Below, piece after piece: positions 1 through 9,171 of a DNA stretch of 64,000 nt (position 1 is the stretch's first letter; each line of letters begins with the position of its first letter). A program made the position numbers and the translations under genes. This DNA is from Variovorax sp. V93 (lineage in GTDB: Bacteria; Pseudomonadota; Gammaproteobacteria; Burkholderiales; Burkholderiaceae_C). The stretch is from positions 1,798,001-1,862,000 of the forward strand of contig NZ_AP028669.1 in NCBI RefSeq assembly GCF_041154485.1, in the 5' to 3' direction. Below the pieces are notes generated by a model. That model had not been told where the DNA came from. It did no database searches and saw nothing but the letters and a program-made list of their open reading frames with translations.

Positions 1-1321
1 GTCCGCAGGGCGGGCCGAAGAAAACGTCGAACACGAAGCGCGCCGAATAGGCCACGCTGAAGACGCCCGCGATGGTGGCAATGACCGGAAGGCTCAGGTT
101 GATCCACGGCGTCGCCTGGATGAACACCGTCTCGGCGAAGAACATTTCCTTCGAGAGAAAGCCGTTGAGCAGCGGCACGCCGGCCATCGACGCGCTTGCG
201 ATGATCGCCAGCGTGCCGGTGATCGGCATCAGCCGCAGCAGGCCGCTGAGCTTGCGGATGTCGCGCGTGCCGCTCTCGTGGTCGATGATGCCGGCCGCCA
301 TGAAGAGCGATGCCTTGAAGGTCGCGTGGTTGATGATGTGGAACACGGCTGCCACTGCCGCGAGCGGGCTGTTCAGGCCGAGCAGCAGCGTGATGAGCCC
401 GAGGTGCGAGATGGTCGAGTACGCGAGCAGCGCCTTCAGGTCGCGCTGGAACATCGCCACGAAGCCGCCGAGCAGCAGCGTGATCGCGCCCGCGCCGCCC
501 ACCAGCCAGAACCACTGTTCGGTGCCCGACAGCACCGGCCACAGCCGCGCCATCAGGAACACGCCGAGCTTCACCATGGTCGCCGAATGCAGGTACGCCG
601 AGACCGGCGTGGGCGCCGCCATGGCGCGCGGCAGCCAGAAGTGGAACGGGAACTGCGCGCTCTTGGTGAAGGCGCCGAGCAGTATCAGCACCAGGGCCGC
701 GGGATAGAGGGAATGCGCGCGGATCTCGTTGCCCGATGCGAGCACCACGTCGAGCTCGTAGCTGCCCGCGATGCGGCCCAGCACCACCACGCCCGCCAGC
801 AGGCAGAGCCCGCCGGCACCGGTGACGGTGAGCGCCATGCGCGCGCCGCGCCGGGCGTCGCGCCTGTGATGCCAATAGCCGATCAGCAGGAAGGAGAACA
901 GGCTGGTGAGCTCCCAGAACAGCACCAGCTGGATCAGGTTGCCCGAGAGCACCACGCCCGTCATCGCGCCCATGAACGCGAGAAAGAACGAGAAGAAGCG
1001 CGGCACCGGATCGGACGCCGACATGTAGTAGCGCGCATAGAGCACCACCAGCGCGCCGATGCCGAGCACCAGCATGCAGAACAGCCAGGCGAAGCCGTCC
1101 ATGCGGAACACCAGGTTGAGCCCGAACTCGGGCAGCCATGCGATCTCCTGACGCAGCACGTTGCCGCGCGCGATCTGGGGAAAGAACCATGCGGTCTGCA
1201 GCGCGCAGCCCAGCGCGACGAGCCCCGCCAGCGTCGACTCCCGGTTGCGCGCGTTCGACGGCATCAACGCGGCCAGCACGCTGGCAACAAAGGGGAGTGC
1301 GACGAGAAAGACCAGGGGCAT
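1..1321 (-). CDS. mrpA: Mrp-type Na+/H+ antiporter subunit A (partial, 3' end outside window)
   Basis: This is the N-terminal part (about 440 residues) of a membrane subunit of the multisubunit monovalent cation/proton antiporter, homologous to the NuoL/NuoN channel subunits of complex I. The frame is open from an ATG at 1321 to the window edge and is strongly hydrophobic. The core of the proton-antiporter domain is recognisable: ELTSLFSFLLIG, then KSAQFPFHFWLPRAMAAPTP and SAYLHSATMVK, which carry the conserved Lys/His residues. Family members run to 770-970 residues, so only about half is present. The remaining mrp genes would be expected further left. An NuoL-like hydrogenase or complex I subunit is the alternative, but the short N-terminus before the first helices favours MrpA. 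Confidence 0.82.
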   Translation of the reverse strand, partial: MPLVFLVALPFVASVLAALMPSNARNRESTLAGLVALGCALQTAWFFPQIARGNVLRQEIAWLPEFGLNLVFRMDGFAWLFCMLVLGIGALVVLYARYYMSASDPVPRFFSFFLAFMGAMTGVVLSGNLIQLVLFWELTSLFSFLLIGYWHHRRDARRGARMALTVTGAGGLCLLAGVVVLGRIAGSYELDVVLASGNEIRAHSLYPAALVLILLGAFTKSAQFPFHFWLPRAMAAPTPVSAYLHSATMVKLGVFLMARLWPVLSGTEQWFWLVGGAGAITLLLGGFVAMFQRDLKALLAYSTISHLGLITLLLGLNSPLAAVAAVFHIINHATFKASLFMAAGIIDHESGTRDIRKLSGLLRLMPITGTLAIIASASMAGVPLLNGFLSKEMFFAETVFIQATPWINLSLPVIATIAGVFSVAYSARFVFDVFFGPPCG

Positions 1322-1408
1322 TGCGGCCGATTCTATCGACCGGCCCCCTGGAAAATTCTCCTGAAAACCCGCGAAGATCGACGGCCTTGCCGCCTGGCTA
1401 TGGATCGA

Positions 1409-1786
1409 TCAGGCGGCCAGGGCCTGCACGCTGCGTATGCCCAGCCAGGTCAGGAACAGCGATCCGCCGAGGTGGGCTGCTGCCGTGAGCAGTGCCACGC
1501 CCGGCCGGCCTTCGAGAAGCATGGTCACGACCTCGGCCGAGAAGCTCGAGAAGGTCGTCAGGCCGCCGAGAAAGCCCGTGACCAGCGCGAGCCGCCAGGC
1601 CGGATCGAGGTCGGGCAGCAGATGGAACGAGGCGATGGCCACGCCGATGAGGTAGCCGCCGATCAGGTTGGCGGCCAGCGTGCCCCAGGGCATGAACCCG
1701 CCTGCGCCGAACCACAGCGCCAGGCCCCAGCGCGCCACCGCGCCCACGGAGGCACCCATGCAGATGGCAAGAATCGGAAGCAGCAT
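1409..1786 (-). CDS. crcB: CrcB/Fluc fluoride channel
   Basis: This 125-residue, four-helix protein matches the Fluc fluoride exporter family in length and pattern. The N-terminal GASVGAVARW, the WGTLAANLIGGYLIG segment with its conserved Asn, and GFLGGLTTFSSFSAEV with the Phe/Ser/Thr track lining the fluoride pore are all visible. Fluc channels act as antiparallel dimers in the inner membrane and lower cytoplasmic fluoride. The gene starts 31 bases after the stop of the TRAP large permease gene on the same strand, so co-transcription is likely. No fluoride riboswitch fits in that gap. Expression probably follows the upstream operon or an internal promoter. Confidence 0.93.
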   Translation of the reverse strand: MLLPILAICMGASVGAVARWGLALWFGAGGFMPWGTLAANLIGGYLIGVAIASFHLLPDLDPAWRLALVTGFLGGLTTFSSFSAEVVTMLLEGRPGVALLTAAAHLGGSLFLTWLGIRSVQALAA

Positions 1787-1817
1787 GGGCCTATTGTCGG
1801 GGCACGGCTGGCGCTGT

Positions 1818-3119
1818 TCAGGGCGCCATCTGTTGCGGCAGCCAGGTGACCAGTTGCGGCACGAAGTAGATGATGAGCACGGCCGCCACCATCAGGAAGA
1901 ACATCGGCAGCGTGACGCGGGCGATGTAGAGCAGGTCCTTCCCGGTCATGCCCTGCAGCACGAACAGGTTGAAGCCCACGGGCGGCGTGATCTGCGCCAT
2001 CTCGACCACCAGCACGATGAAGATGCCGAACCAGATCGGGTCGATGCCGGCAGCGGTGACCGTCGGCATGATGACACCCATGGTGAGAACGACCATCGAG
2101 ATGCCATCCAGGAAGCAGCCCAACACGATGTAGAAGGCTGCGAGCATCGCGATCAGTTGGAACTTCGAGAGGCCGAGCGAGCCGATCCATTCGGCCAGGT
2201 GGCGCGGCAGGCCGATGTAGCCCATGGCCAGCGTGAGGAAGGCTGCGCCCGCGAGGATCAGCGCCATCATGCAGTAGAGCCGCGTGGCGCCCAGCAGCGC
2301 TTCCTTGAAGCTGTGCCAGTTCAGCGAGCCCTGCGCGCCCGAGATGATCATGGCACCGACTACGCCCACGGCGGCCGCTTCGGTGGCGGTGGCAATGCCC
2401 GCGTAGATGGATCCGAGCACCGACAGGATCAGCAGCGCGACCGGGATCAGTGACATCGAGGCCTTCAGCTTCTCGATGAAGGGCAGCTTCGCATCGGCCG
2501 GCGGAATGCGGTCCGGGTGGCGCAGCGACCAGAACACGATGTAGCCCGAGAACAGCAGCGCAAGCAGGATGCCCGGGATCACACCTGCAATGAACAGCCG
2601 GGCGATCGACACGTCCGCACTCACGCCGTAGACGATCATGATGATCGAAGGCGGGATCAGGAGGCCCAGCGTGCCGGCCCCGGCCAGCGTACCGATGACC
2701 ATGTCGTCCGGGTAGCCGCGCCGCTTCAGTTCGGGCAGGCTCATCTTGCCGATGGTGGCGCAGGTGGCCGCGCTCGAGCCCGACACCGCCGCGAACACGG
2801 CACAGCCCACCACGTTGGTGTGCAGCAGCCGGCCCGGCAGGCTTTGCATCCAGGGCGCGAGACCCTTGAACATGTCCTGCGAGAGCCGCGTGCGGAACAG
2901 GATCTCGCCCATCCAGATGAACAGCGGCAGCGCGGTGAGCGTCCAGCTCGAGGCCGAGCCCCAGATGGTCACGGCCATGGCATCGCCCGCGGGGCGCGAC
3001 GAGAAAATCTGCATGGCGATCCACGCCACGCCGGAGAGCGTGAGGCCGATCCACACGCCGCTGCCCAGGATCAGGAAGAGCGCGGCGATCAGCAGGCCCG
3101 CAACGGCGATGTCACTCAT
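1818..3119 (-). CDS. dctM: TRAP transporter large permease (DctM family)
   Basis: A 433-residue polytopic membrane protein with the length and motifs of the DctM/TRAP-T large subunit. It has a glycine-rich re-entrant region LAGAGTLGLLIPPSI near residues 145-160 and the second TPPVGFNLFVLQG repeat near residue 380. Together with the small permease and the periplasmic binding protein it forms a sodium-driven importer, usually for C4-dicarboxylates, other organic acids or sialic acid-like solutes. Its start overlaps the end of the small-permease gene by 8 bases, which is typical translational coupling. The substrate cannot be told from the sequence. Confidence 0.94.
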   Translation of the reverse strand: MSDIAVAGLLIAALFLILGSGVWIGLTLSGVAWIAMQIFSSRPAGDAMAVTIWGSASSWTLTALPLFIWMGEILFRTRLSQDMFKGLAPWMQSLPGRLLHTNVVGCAVFAAVSGSSAATCATIGKMSLPELKRRGYPDDMVIGTLAGAGTLGLLIPPSIIMIVYGVSADVSIARLFIAGVIPGILLALLFSGYIVFWSLRHPDRIPPADAKLPFIEKLKASMSLIPVALLILSVLGSIYAGIATATEAAAVGVVGAMIISGAQGSLNWHSFKEALLGATRLYCMMALILAGAAFLTLAMGYIGLPRHLAEWIGSLGLSKFQLIAMLAAFYIVLGCFLDGISMVVLTMGVIMPTVTAAGIDPIWFGIFIVLVVEMAQITPPVGFNLFVLQGMTGKDLLYIARVTLPMFFLMVAAVLIIYFVPQLVTWLPQQMAP

Positions 3120-3621
3120 GGCGCAAGGCCTCCGTCTCGACCGGCTTGGCTGGTCTTCCCCGCCACTCGATCACGAACTCGTCGAAGGCTGCGATGGCGA
3201 ACACCAGCGCACCCACGGCCATCGAGAGCTGCGGCAGCCACAGGGGGGTGGCGTCGTTGCCGGTGGAGATGTCGTGGAAGTCGTGCGACTGGAACACCAG
3301 CCGCGCGCTGTACCAGGCGAACAGCACCGCGAGCAGGGCTCCCGCGCCCATGGCCCAGCGTTCGAGCCAGCGCTGCGCCGCGGGCGGCAGGTTCTGCAGC
3401 ACCAGGGTCACGCGAATGTGCTCGCCGCGCTTGAGCGTGTGAGCGAGCGCGAGGAAGCCGGCACCGGCCATCAGGTAGCCGGCATAGGCATCGATGCCCG
3501 GAACATTGAAATGGAGCTGCCGCCCGGCGATGGAGAGCAGCACCATCACGAGCAGGCCGAACATGAAAAGCGCCGCCAGGGCGGCGGCGCTGTTGTAGAG
3601 AAAATCAAGCGTCTTTCGCAT
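3112..3621 (-). CDS. dctQ: TRAP transporter small permease (DctQ family)
   Basis: A 169-residue protein with four predicted membrane helices, the standard size for DctQ. Helix 1 follows MRKTLDFLYNSAAALAALF. A later segment, AHTLKRGEHIRVTL, carries the RGEHI element common in this family. It holds the large permease and helps dock the periplasmic binding protein. The gene lies between dctP (stop 21 bases upstream) and dctM (8-base overlap), so the three genes form one operon. The family assignment is secure from size, topology and context even though DctQ sequences diverge quickly. Confidence 0.92.
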   Translation of the reverse strand: MRKTLDFLYNSAAALAALFMFGLLVMVLLSIAGRQLHFNVPGIDAYAGYLMAGAGFLALAHTLKRGEHIRVTLVLQNLPPAAQRWLERWAMGAGALLAVLFAWYSARLVFQSHDFHDISTGNDATPLWLPQLSMAVGALVFAIAAFDEFVIEWRGRPAKPVETEALRHE

Positions 3622-3642
3622 CGGTGGCTGTTCGGTGTTGCG

Positions 3643-4611
3643 TCACATCTTCTTGTATGCGTCGACCACCGCCTGGCCCTCGGGGCCGGCCTTTTCGAGC
3701 CATTCCTTGAGCATGGTGTCGCCGACCTTCTTCATGTCGGTCTTGAGTGCCGCGGAAGGCACATGCACGGTCATGCCATTCTTCTTGAGCAGGTCCAGGT
3801 ACTCGAGGTTCTTCTTCTTCGAGAGCTCCCAGCCGCGCTTCTCGGCATCGGCGGCGGCCTTCAGCACGGCGTCCTGCGTCGACTTGTCGAGCGCGTCGAA
3901 GGCCTTCTTGTTCATGAGCACCGCGTTCTTGGGCAGCCAGGCCTGCGTGTCGTAGAAGTTCTTGATGTATTCGTAGGTCTTGGTGTCGTAGCCAGTGGAG
4001 CCGGAGGACATGTACGACTCGATCACGCCCGTGGCCATGGCCTGCGACAGCTCGGCCTGCTGCACCGTCACCGGCTGCGCACCGACCAGTTCGCCGATGC
4101 GCGCGGTGGCGGGACTGTAGGCGCGCCACTTCACGCCCTTGAGGTCGGCGGCCGAAGCGATTTCCTTCTTCACGAAGATGCCCTGCGGCGGCCAGGCCAC
4201 CGTGTAGAGCAGCACGATGCCCTGCTCGGCCAGCTTCTTTTCGAGCACGGGCTTCTGCGCCTGATAGAGCTTCCAGGCCGCGTCATAGCTGTCGGCGAGG
4301 AAGGGAATGCCATCGGCGCCGAACATCTGCCATTCGTTCTGGTAGTTGACCAGCAGGATCTCGCCGAGCTGCGCCTGTCCGCCTTGCACCGCGCGCTTGA
4401 TCTCGGGCGCCTTGAACAGCGACGCATTGGCGTGCACGGTGATCTTGAGCTTGCCGCCACTGCCCTTTTCGACATCGCTCGCGAACTGGGTGATGTTCTC
4501 GGTGTGGAAGTTGGTCGCCGGGTAGGCGGTGGGCAGGTCCCACTTGGTCTGCGCGAAGGCTGCGGCGCCAAGGGTGAGGCCCGCCAGGGCAATGCCGAAC
4601 TTGTGATTCAT
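3643..4611 (-). CDS. dctP: TRAP transporter periplasmic substrate-binding protein (DctP family)
   Basis: A 322-residue secreted binding protein and the first gene of the TRAP operon. I chose the ATG at 4611 because it starts directly on a signal peptide (MNHKFGIALAGLTLGAAAFA, then QTKWDL); the frame stays open 28 codons further upstream but codes for non-signal sequence there. The KGVKWRAYSPATARIGELVGA stretch around residues 140-165 holds the conserved Arg that clamps the substrate carboxylate in DctP proteins, and AELSQAMATGVIES follows. The ligand is therefore probably a carboxylate. It delivers solute to DctQM in the inner membrane. Confidence 0.92.
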   Translation of the reverse strand: MNHKFGIALAGLTLGAAAFAQTKWDLPTAYPATNFHTENITQFASDVEKGSGGKLKITVHANASLFKAPEIKRAVQGGQAQLGEILLVNYQNEWQMFGADGIPFLADSYDAAWKLYQAQKPVLEKKLAEQGIVLLYTVAWPPQGIFVKKEIASAADLKGVKWRAYSPATARIGELVGAQPVTVQQAELSQAMATGVIESYMSSGSTGYDTKTYEYIKNFYDTQAWLPKNAVLMNKKAFDALDKSTQDAVLKAAADAEKRGWELSKKKNLEYLDLLKKNGMTVHVPSAALKTDMKKVGDTMLKEWLEKAGPEGQAVVDAYKKM

Positions 4612-4737
4612 GAGCGCTCCGGAACGTATGAAAGTGAAAACGAACGCGAGCATACGTGCAAATTCCGGGCCACTCCTGAGGCATTTCCCTGCCACGCGGC
4701 GCTGCGCAGCAGCCTGTCTTGCTGCTGCGGCGCATGC

Positions 4738-4762
4738 AAAAAAGCCGCCCTGCGGCGGCTTT
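4738..4762 (-). terminator. Rho-independent terminator of the HhH-protein gene
   Basis: A perfect 9-base inverted repeat (AAAGCCGCC and its complement, 4-base loop) is followed, read on the minus strand, by a run of T at 4743-4738. It lies about 60 bases past the stop of the helix-hairpin-helix gene and upstream of dctP, so it separates the two units. Confidence 0.85.
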
Positions 4763-4822
4763 CAGTGTGTTGCGGGGCATGCCGCGCGCGCGGCATCGGC
4801 CCGCTGGCCCAGGGCGTTTCGA

Positions 4823-5164
4823 TCAGGGCTTGGCCGGCTTGGCAGCGGCTGCCTTGGCGGGCTTTTCCGCCTTGGCGGCAACTGCTTCGCCTGCGGTGCC
4901 GCCGAAGGTTTTGCCGTTCACCGTGAGTCCTTCGGCCGACAGCTTCCCGGCCTTCTTTTCCTTCACGCCTTTCACGCGTTGCATGAAGTCGGGCCAATCC
5001 TTGAACTCACCTTCCTTGCGTGCGTCGAGGATGCGCTTGGACATTGCAGGACCGACGCCCTTGATGCCATCGAGATCGGCCGCCGTGCCCTTGTTGACAT
5101 CGACCGCGGCGAACGAGGCAGCCGCCAACAGCATGGCCATCACGGCCAGGATTTTCTTCAGCAT
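4823..5164 (-). CDS. Small secreted helix-hairpin-helix (ComEA-like) protein
   Basis: A 113-residue protein. The ATG at 5164 starts a clear signal peptide (MLKKILAVMAMLLAAASFA), so the longer frame upstream is not needed. Residues about 20-85 form a helix-hairpin-helix DNA-binding unit of ComEA type: VDVNKGTAADLDGIKGVGPAMSKRILDAR has the GIKGVGP turn. The last 35 residues are low-complexity Ala/Lys/Pro, a basic tail that may bind DNA or the cell envelope. ComEA proteins bind incoming DNA in the periplasm during transformation. Many proteobacterial relatives have unproven roles, so the competence role here is only inferred. The gene stands alone and ends at a good terminator. Confidence 0.85.
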   Translation of the reverse strand: MLKKILAVMAMLLAAASFAAVDVNKGTAADLDGIKGVGPAMSKRILDARKEGEFKDWPDFMQRVKGVKEKKAGKLSAEGLTVNGKTFGGTAGEAVAAKAEKPAKAAAAKPAKP

Positions 5165-5289
5165 GATTTTCAAACTCCCTGATTTGTTGAGATCACAGTT
5201 CGCCGGCAGAAGGCGCCGGCTCGCGTTCAACGGTTCAGGAAAAGGCGCGTTGACGGCCTCGCGCCCTGCGGGAGGCGCGTTCACCATTG

Positions 5290-5308
5290 TTCCGAAAGGT
5301 GTTCGGAA
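5290..5308. repeat. 7-base inverted repeat downstream of lapB
   Basis: TTCCGAA and TTCGGAA, 5 bases apart, form a perfect dyad just after the lapB stop. There is no T-run on the minus strand, so it is a weak terminator at best. It could equally be an operator in the 150-base gap between lapB and the HhH gene. Confidence 0.4.
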
Positions 5309-5314
5309 TGTGGC

Positions 5315-6493
5315 TCAGAGCTCTTCGACGCGCCGCGGCGGATAGCTGTCCCAGGCCTGGCATCCGGGGCAATGCCAGAAATGCTGGTGCGCCTCGAAGC
5401 CGCATGCGGCGCAGCGGTAGCGCATCAGCGGCCGGGTGGCCTGGTCGAGGGCGCGCTGCACCTGCGGGTGGAACTGCTCGTGCTCGAAACGCTCGCCGGC
5501 AAGCCAGCGCGAGGCGGCAACCAGCGAGGGCTGCTGGGCGAGGTGTGCGATGTAGCCGTCGCGCGGAGCGAGCGGCTGGCCGTTGGCGGCCGGAATCGCG
5601 CTGGTCGGCGAGCCGCCGAGCGCGATCAGCGCTTCGAGCACGTCGATCGAGGGCGAATCGTCATAGTGCCTTTGCAGCAGCGCGAGTGCCTCGCCCTCGC
5701 GATGGGCGGCGACCGCGGCCTGCTGCAGCGCAGCGGCATACAGCGGCAAGGCGAGCGGGGCGGTGTCGCTCAGGGCGACAAGGGTGTCGAAGGCCTTGGC
5801 ACCGTCGCCATTGCGCAGTTGCAGCGTGGCGGAGTCGATGGCGGGGCGGGGCGCCTGCGGGGCCAGCGCGACCGCCTCGGCAAGCAGCCGGCCGGCCGCG
5901 GCCAGGTCGCCGGCCGCCACCTGCTCGGAGGCTTGCTCGCAGAGGTGATGGGCTCGGCGCGTGCTGTAGCTGGCCTGGTCGGATTCGTCGAGCTTCTGCG
6001 CCACGGCGGCGGCCTGGGCCCATTCGCGCGAACGCTCGTAGATGGCCAGAAGCGAAAGCCGCGCCTCGTTCTCGTAGCGCGTGCCCTCGAGTTTTTGCAG
6101 CGCGGCCTCGGCACGATCGAGCAGCCCGGCGCGCAGGAAATCCTGCGCCAGCGCGTGCTGGGCGCGTTCGCGATCGCTGCGGCTCAGGTCGCCGCGCCCC
6201 AGCAGATGTTCGTGCACGCGCACCGCGCGCTGGTATTCGCCGCGCCGGCGAAACAGGTTGCCCAGCGCGAAGTGCAGTTCCTGCGTGTCGGGATCGTTCT
6301 GCACGGCCTCGATGAAGGCATCGATGGCCTGGTCCTGCTGTTCGTTGAGAAGAAAGTTGAGGCCGCGGAAATACGCCTTGGGGGCTTGCCGGTTCTCGAG
6401 CTTGAGCTGCCGGATGTCGAAGCGCGAGGCGAGCCAGCCCAGCACGAAGGCGACGGGCAGGCTGATCAGCAGCCAGCTGGGATCAAAGTCCAT
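5315..6493 (-). CDS. lapB: Lipopolysaccharide assembly protein B (TPR protein)
   Basis: A 392-residue inner-membrane protein of the LapB/YciM family. In enterobacteria it controls LPS synthesis by presenting LpxC to the FtsH protease and coordinating LPS assembly. The start at 6493 is set by the N-terminal anchor MDFDPSWLLISLPVAFVLGWLASRFD; the frame upstream codes only for Arg/Pro-rich sequence. TPR helices follow (for example LNFLLNEQQDQAIDAF, ALGNLFRRRGEYQRAV), then a C-terminal rubredoxin-like metal site with two CxxC pairs (CAACGF and CPGCQ). It overlaps the lapA-domain gene by 11 bases, the usual lapA-lapB pairing, and ends the rpsA-ihfB-lapAB group. Confidence 0.95.
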   Translation of the reverse strand: MDFDPSWLLISLPVAFVLGWLASRFDIRQLKLENRQAPKAYFRGLNFLLNEQQDQAIDAFIEAVQNDPDTQELHFALGNLFRRRGEYQRAVRVHEHLLGRGDLSRSDRERAQHALAQDFLRAGLLDRAEAALQKLEGTRYENEARLSLLAIYERSREWAQAAAVAQKLDESDQASYSTRRAHHLCEQASEQVAAGDLAAAGRLLAEAVALAPQAPRPAIDSATLQLRNGDGAKAFDTLVALSDTAPLALPLYAAALQQAAVAAHREGEALALLQRHYDDSPSIDVLEALIALGGSPTSAIPAANGQPLAPRDGYIAHLAQQPSLVAASRWLAGERFEHEQFHPQVQRALDQATRPLMRYRCAACGFEAHQHFWHCPGCQAWDSYPPRRVEEL

Positions 6494-6821
6494 GTTGGCG
6501 TACGGTGGGTAGGTCGGTGGCGGAAATGGACGGCGGCGGCGCTGCCGGGGCAGGCGTGGATGACGCAGGCGCCGCGGCTTCGTCGCCGCGCGCAGCCGGA
6601 ACCTGCGCCGCCGCCGCACGGTGCTTCCACCATCCGGGCAGCATGCCGAGCGCGCCCACCACGAGGCCGCCGGCGAAAGCTGCGAGCACGACGAGCACCA
6701 GGGGCGCGCGCCAATGCGTGCCGAAGAAGAAATAGACGGTCGCGTCGTGCTGGTTGTTCAGCGCGAAAGCAAAAAGCGTAAAAAAAATGGCTGCCTTGAG
6801 CAGCCACAGGAGGTATTTCAT
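6483..6821 (-). CDS. lapA: LapA domain-containing membrane protein
   Basis: A 112-residue protein with two membrane helices near the N-terminus (LLWLLKAAIFFTLFAFAL and LVLVVLAAFAGGLVVGAL), separated by the NNQHDATVYFFFGTHWRAPL loop typical of the LapA/YciS family. A Pro/Ala-rich cytoplasmic tail follows. LapA works with LapB in LPS assembly control. I place the start at 6821 (MKYLLW) rather than the ATG 8 codons upstream because it begins right before the helix and has GGAGG a few bases ahead. It lies between ihfB and lapB on the same strand and overlaps lapB by 11 bases. Confidence 0.9.
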   Translation of the reverse strand: MKYLLWLLKAAIFFTLFAFALNNQHDATVYFFFGTHWRAPLVLVVLAAFAGGLVVGALGMLPGWWKHRAAAAQVPAARGDEAAAPASSTPAPAAPPPSISATDLPTVRQHGL

Positions 6822-6866
6822 AGCCGTTCCCGTTGCCGGGAGCATTCTACGTTTGCATCCATGCGA

Positions 6867-7181
6867 TCAGGCCTTGCGGCCCTTGGCGTCGAGCTCGGCG
6901 GTCTTGGCGTCGACGGCCTCGCGCAATGCCTTGCCTGGCTTGAAGTGGGGCACCCGCTTTTCGGGGATCTGAACGCTCTCGCCCGAACGCGGGTTGCGGC
7001 CGATGCGCGGCGGACGCCGGGTGACCGAGAAGCTGCCGAAGCCACGGATCTCGATGCGGTGCCCGCGTACCAGCGCGTCGCTCATCGCGTCCAGGATGGT
7101 CTTGACGGCGTATTCGGCATCGCGGTGCGTCAGCTGCGCGAAGCGCGCTGCGAGTTCTTCGACGAGGTCAGAGCGGGTCAT
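6867..7181 (-). CDS. ihfB: Integration host factor subunit beta
   Basis: A 104-residue HU/IHF-family protein that bends DNA as an alpha/beta heterodimer. It has the canonical [14 protein letters not shown] start, the [11 protein letters not shown] core and the beta-arm [16 protein letters not shown], whose proline intercalates into the minor groove, followed by the [12 protein letters not shown]-terminal helix. The position directly after rpsA is the conserved order in proteobacteria. IHF would assist NtrC-type activation at sigma-54 promoters such as the one before glnA in this window, but that link is inference. Confidence 0.97.
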   Translation of the reverse strand: MTRSDLVEELAARFAQLTHRDAEYAVKTILDAMSDALVRGHRIEIRGFGSFSVTRRPPRIGRNPRSGESVQIPEKRVPHFKPGKALREAVDAKTAELDAKGRKA

Positions 7182-7202
7182 AGGCCAAACAAAAACGTGG
7201 AC

Positions 7203-7241
7203 GAAAAAAAAGACAGAGCGGCCCCAGGGCCTGCTCTGTCT
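7203..7241 (-). terminator. Terminator or attenuator between rpsA and ihfB
   Basis: A perfect 9-base inverted repeat (AGACAGAGC, 13-base loop, GCTCTGTCT) is followed on the minus strand by a run of T at 7210-7204. It begins about 11 bases after the rpsA stop. It probably ends much of the abundant rpsA message, with partial read-through or a separate promoter serving ihfB. Confidence 0.85.
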
Positions 7242-7252
7242 TCGGGGGCAGC

Positions 7253-8941
7253 TTACTTGCTGTCGTTGTTGTCGAGCTTGGCGCGCAGCAGGGCGCCCAG
7301 GCTCGTCGTGCCGGCGTTTTCGCGTGCCGACTGCTGGCTCAGGCTGGCCATGGCGCCTTGCTCGTCGACCATGTCCTTCTGCTTGATCGACAGCTGGATG
7401 TTGCGGGTCTTGCGATCCACGTTCACGACGATGGCGGTGACTTCGTCGCCTTCCTTGAGCACGTTGCGGGCATCTTCGACGCGGTCGCGCGAGATTTCCG
7501 AAGCACGCAGGTAGCCGATGATGTCTTCGCCGAGGTCGATTTCAGCGCCGCGGGCGTCCACGGTCTTGACCTTGCCGGTCACGATCTGGCCCTTGTCGTT
7601 CACCGTGGTGAAGGTGGTGAACGGGTCGCTGTCGAGCTGCTTGATGCCCAGCGAGATGCGCTCGCGGTCGACGTCGACGGCCAGCACGATCGCTTCGACT
7701 TCCTGGCCCTTCTTGTAGTTGCGAACGGCGGTTTCGCCGGCTTCGTTCCACGAGAGGTCCGAGAGGTGCACCAGGCCGTCGATGCCGGCAGCCAGACCCA
7801 CGAACACGCCGAAGTCGGTGATCGACTTGATCGGGCCCTTGACGCGGTCGCCACGCTTGGTGTTCTGCGCGAACTCTTGCCACGGGTTGGCCTTGCACTG
7901 CTTCATGCCCAGGCTGATGCGGCGCTTGTCTTCGTCGATCTCGAGGACCATGACTTCGACTTCGTCGCCCAGCGAGACGATCTTGTTCGGAGCGATGTTC
8001 TTGTTGGTCCAGTCCATTTCGGAGACGTGCACCAGGCCTTCGATGCCGGGTTCGAGTTCGACGAACGCGCCGTAGTCGGCAATGTTCGTGACCTTGCCGA
8101 ACAGGCGGGTCGATTGCGGGTAGCGGCGCGAAACGCCCATCCACGGGTCGTCGCCCATTTGCTTGAGACCCAGCGAGACACGGTTCTTCTCGGTGTCGAA
8201 CTTGAGGATCTTGGCGGTGATTTCCTGGCCGGCCTGAACGACTTCGCTCGGGTGGCGGACACGGCGCCATGCCATGTCGGTGATGTGCAGCAGGCCGTCG
8301 ATGCCGCCGAGGTCCACGAACGCACCGTATTCGGTGATGTTCTTGACCACGCCGCGCACGACTGCGCCTTCCTTCAGGGTTTCCATCAGCTTGGCGCGCT
8401 CTTCGCCCATGCTGGCTTCGACCACGGCACGGCGCGACAGCACGACGTTGTTGCGCTTGCGGTCGAGCTTGATGACCTTGAATTCGAGGGTCTTGTTCTC
8501 GTACGGGGTCAGGTCCTTGATCGGACGCGTGTCGATCAGCGAGCCCGGCAGGAAGGCGCGGATGCCGTTGACGAGCACCGTGAGGCCGCCCTTGACCTTG
8601 CCGCTGGTGGTGCCGGTGACGAAGTCGCCCGATTCCAGGGCCTTCTCCAGGGCGAGCCACGAAGCGAGGCGCTTGGCGGTGTCGCGCGAGAGGATGGTGT
8701 CGCCGTAGCCGTTTTCAACGCTGCCGATGGCAACGGAAACGAAATCGCCGGCCTGGACTTCGAGTTCGCCCTTGTCGTTCTTGAACTCCTCGATCGGCAC
8801 ATACGCTTCGGACTTGAGGCCGGCGTTGACCACCACGTGGTTGTGTTCGACGCGCACGACTTCGGCCGTGATGACCTCGCCGGTGCGCATTTCGGAACGC
8901 TTCAGGGACTCTTCGAATAGGTCGGCAAAAGATTCAGACAT
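7253..8941 (-). CDS. rpsA: 30S ribosomal protein S1
   Basis: A 562-residue protein, close to the 557 of E. coli S1, built of six S1 RNA-binding repeats (for example the units around [48 protein letters not shown] and [24 protein letters not shown]). It binds mRNA leaders and lets the 30S subunit start on structured messages. GGAAGG sits close before the ATG at 8941. A 230-base gap separates it from aroA-cmk, long enough for its own promoter and for a leader of the kind used for S1 autoregulation, although I could not identify the promoter elements. Confidence 0.98.
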   Translation of the reverse strand: MSESFADLFEESLKRSEMRTGEVITAEVVRVEHNHVVVNAGLKSEAYVPIEEFKNDKGELEVQAGDFVSVAIGSVENGYGDTILSRDTAKRLASWLALEKALESGDFVTGTTSGKVKGGLTVLVNGIRAFLPGSLIDTRPIKDLTPYENKTLEFKVIKLDRKRNNVVLSRRAVVEASMGEERAKLMETLKEGAVVRGVVKNITEYGAFVDLGGIDGLLHITDMAWRRVRHPSEVVQAGQEITAKILKFDTEKNRVSLGLKQMGDDPWMGVSRRYPQSTRLFGKVTNIADYGAFVELEPGIEGLVHVSEMDWTNKNIAPNKIVSLGDEVEVMVLEIDEDKRRISLGMKQCKANPWQEFAQNTKRGDRVKGPIKSITDFGVFVGLAAGIDGLVHLSDLSWNEAGETAVRNYKKGQEVEAIVLAVDVDRERISLGIKQLDSDPFTTFTTVNDKGQIVTGKVKTVDARGAEIDLGEDIIGYLRASEISRDRVEDARNVLKEGDEVTAIVVNVDRKTRNIQLSIKQKDMVDEQGAMASLSQQSARENAGTTSLGALLRAKLDNNDSK

Positions 8942-9171
8942 TGATGGTTCCTTCCGTCAGGCAGGGTTGGCAGTCGCTATTGCGAAATTGCGTGCGGCTG
9001 CTGTAGGTCTGGAGACGGCGGTTTTGTGGGCGTGAGCCCGGGTTGGTTGAACAACCAGCAGGCCGGTGCGCTGTCGCGCGAGAAGAGCCTGCTGGAGCGG
9101 TATGCGCTGCCCCGGAATCCGGTTGGCGCGAGCCCTTCAGGCGGGCCTGAAAGGCTGTGGCTTCCAACCGC

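Noticed and set aside
1787..1817. Fluoride riboswitch before crcB
   Set aside because: Only 31 bases separate it from dctM and none of the conserved riboswitch core is present.
9136..9151. TTCAGGC-GG-GCCTGAA dyad before rpsA
   Set aside because: The 2-base loop makes a poor hairpin and nothing else supports a regulatory role.
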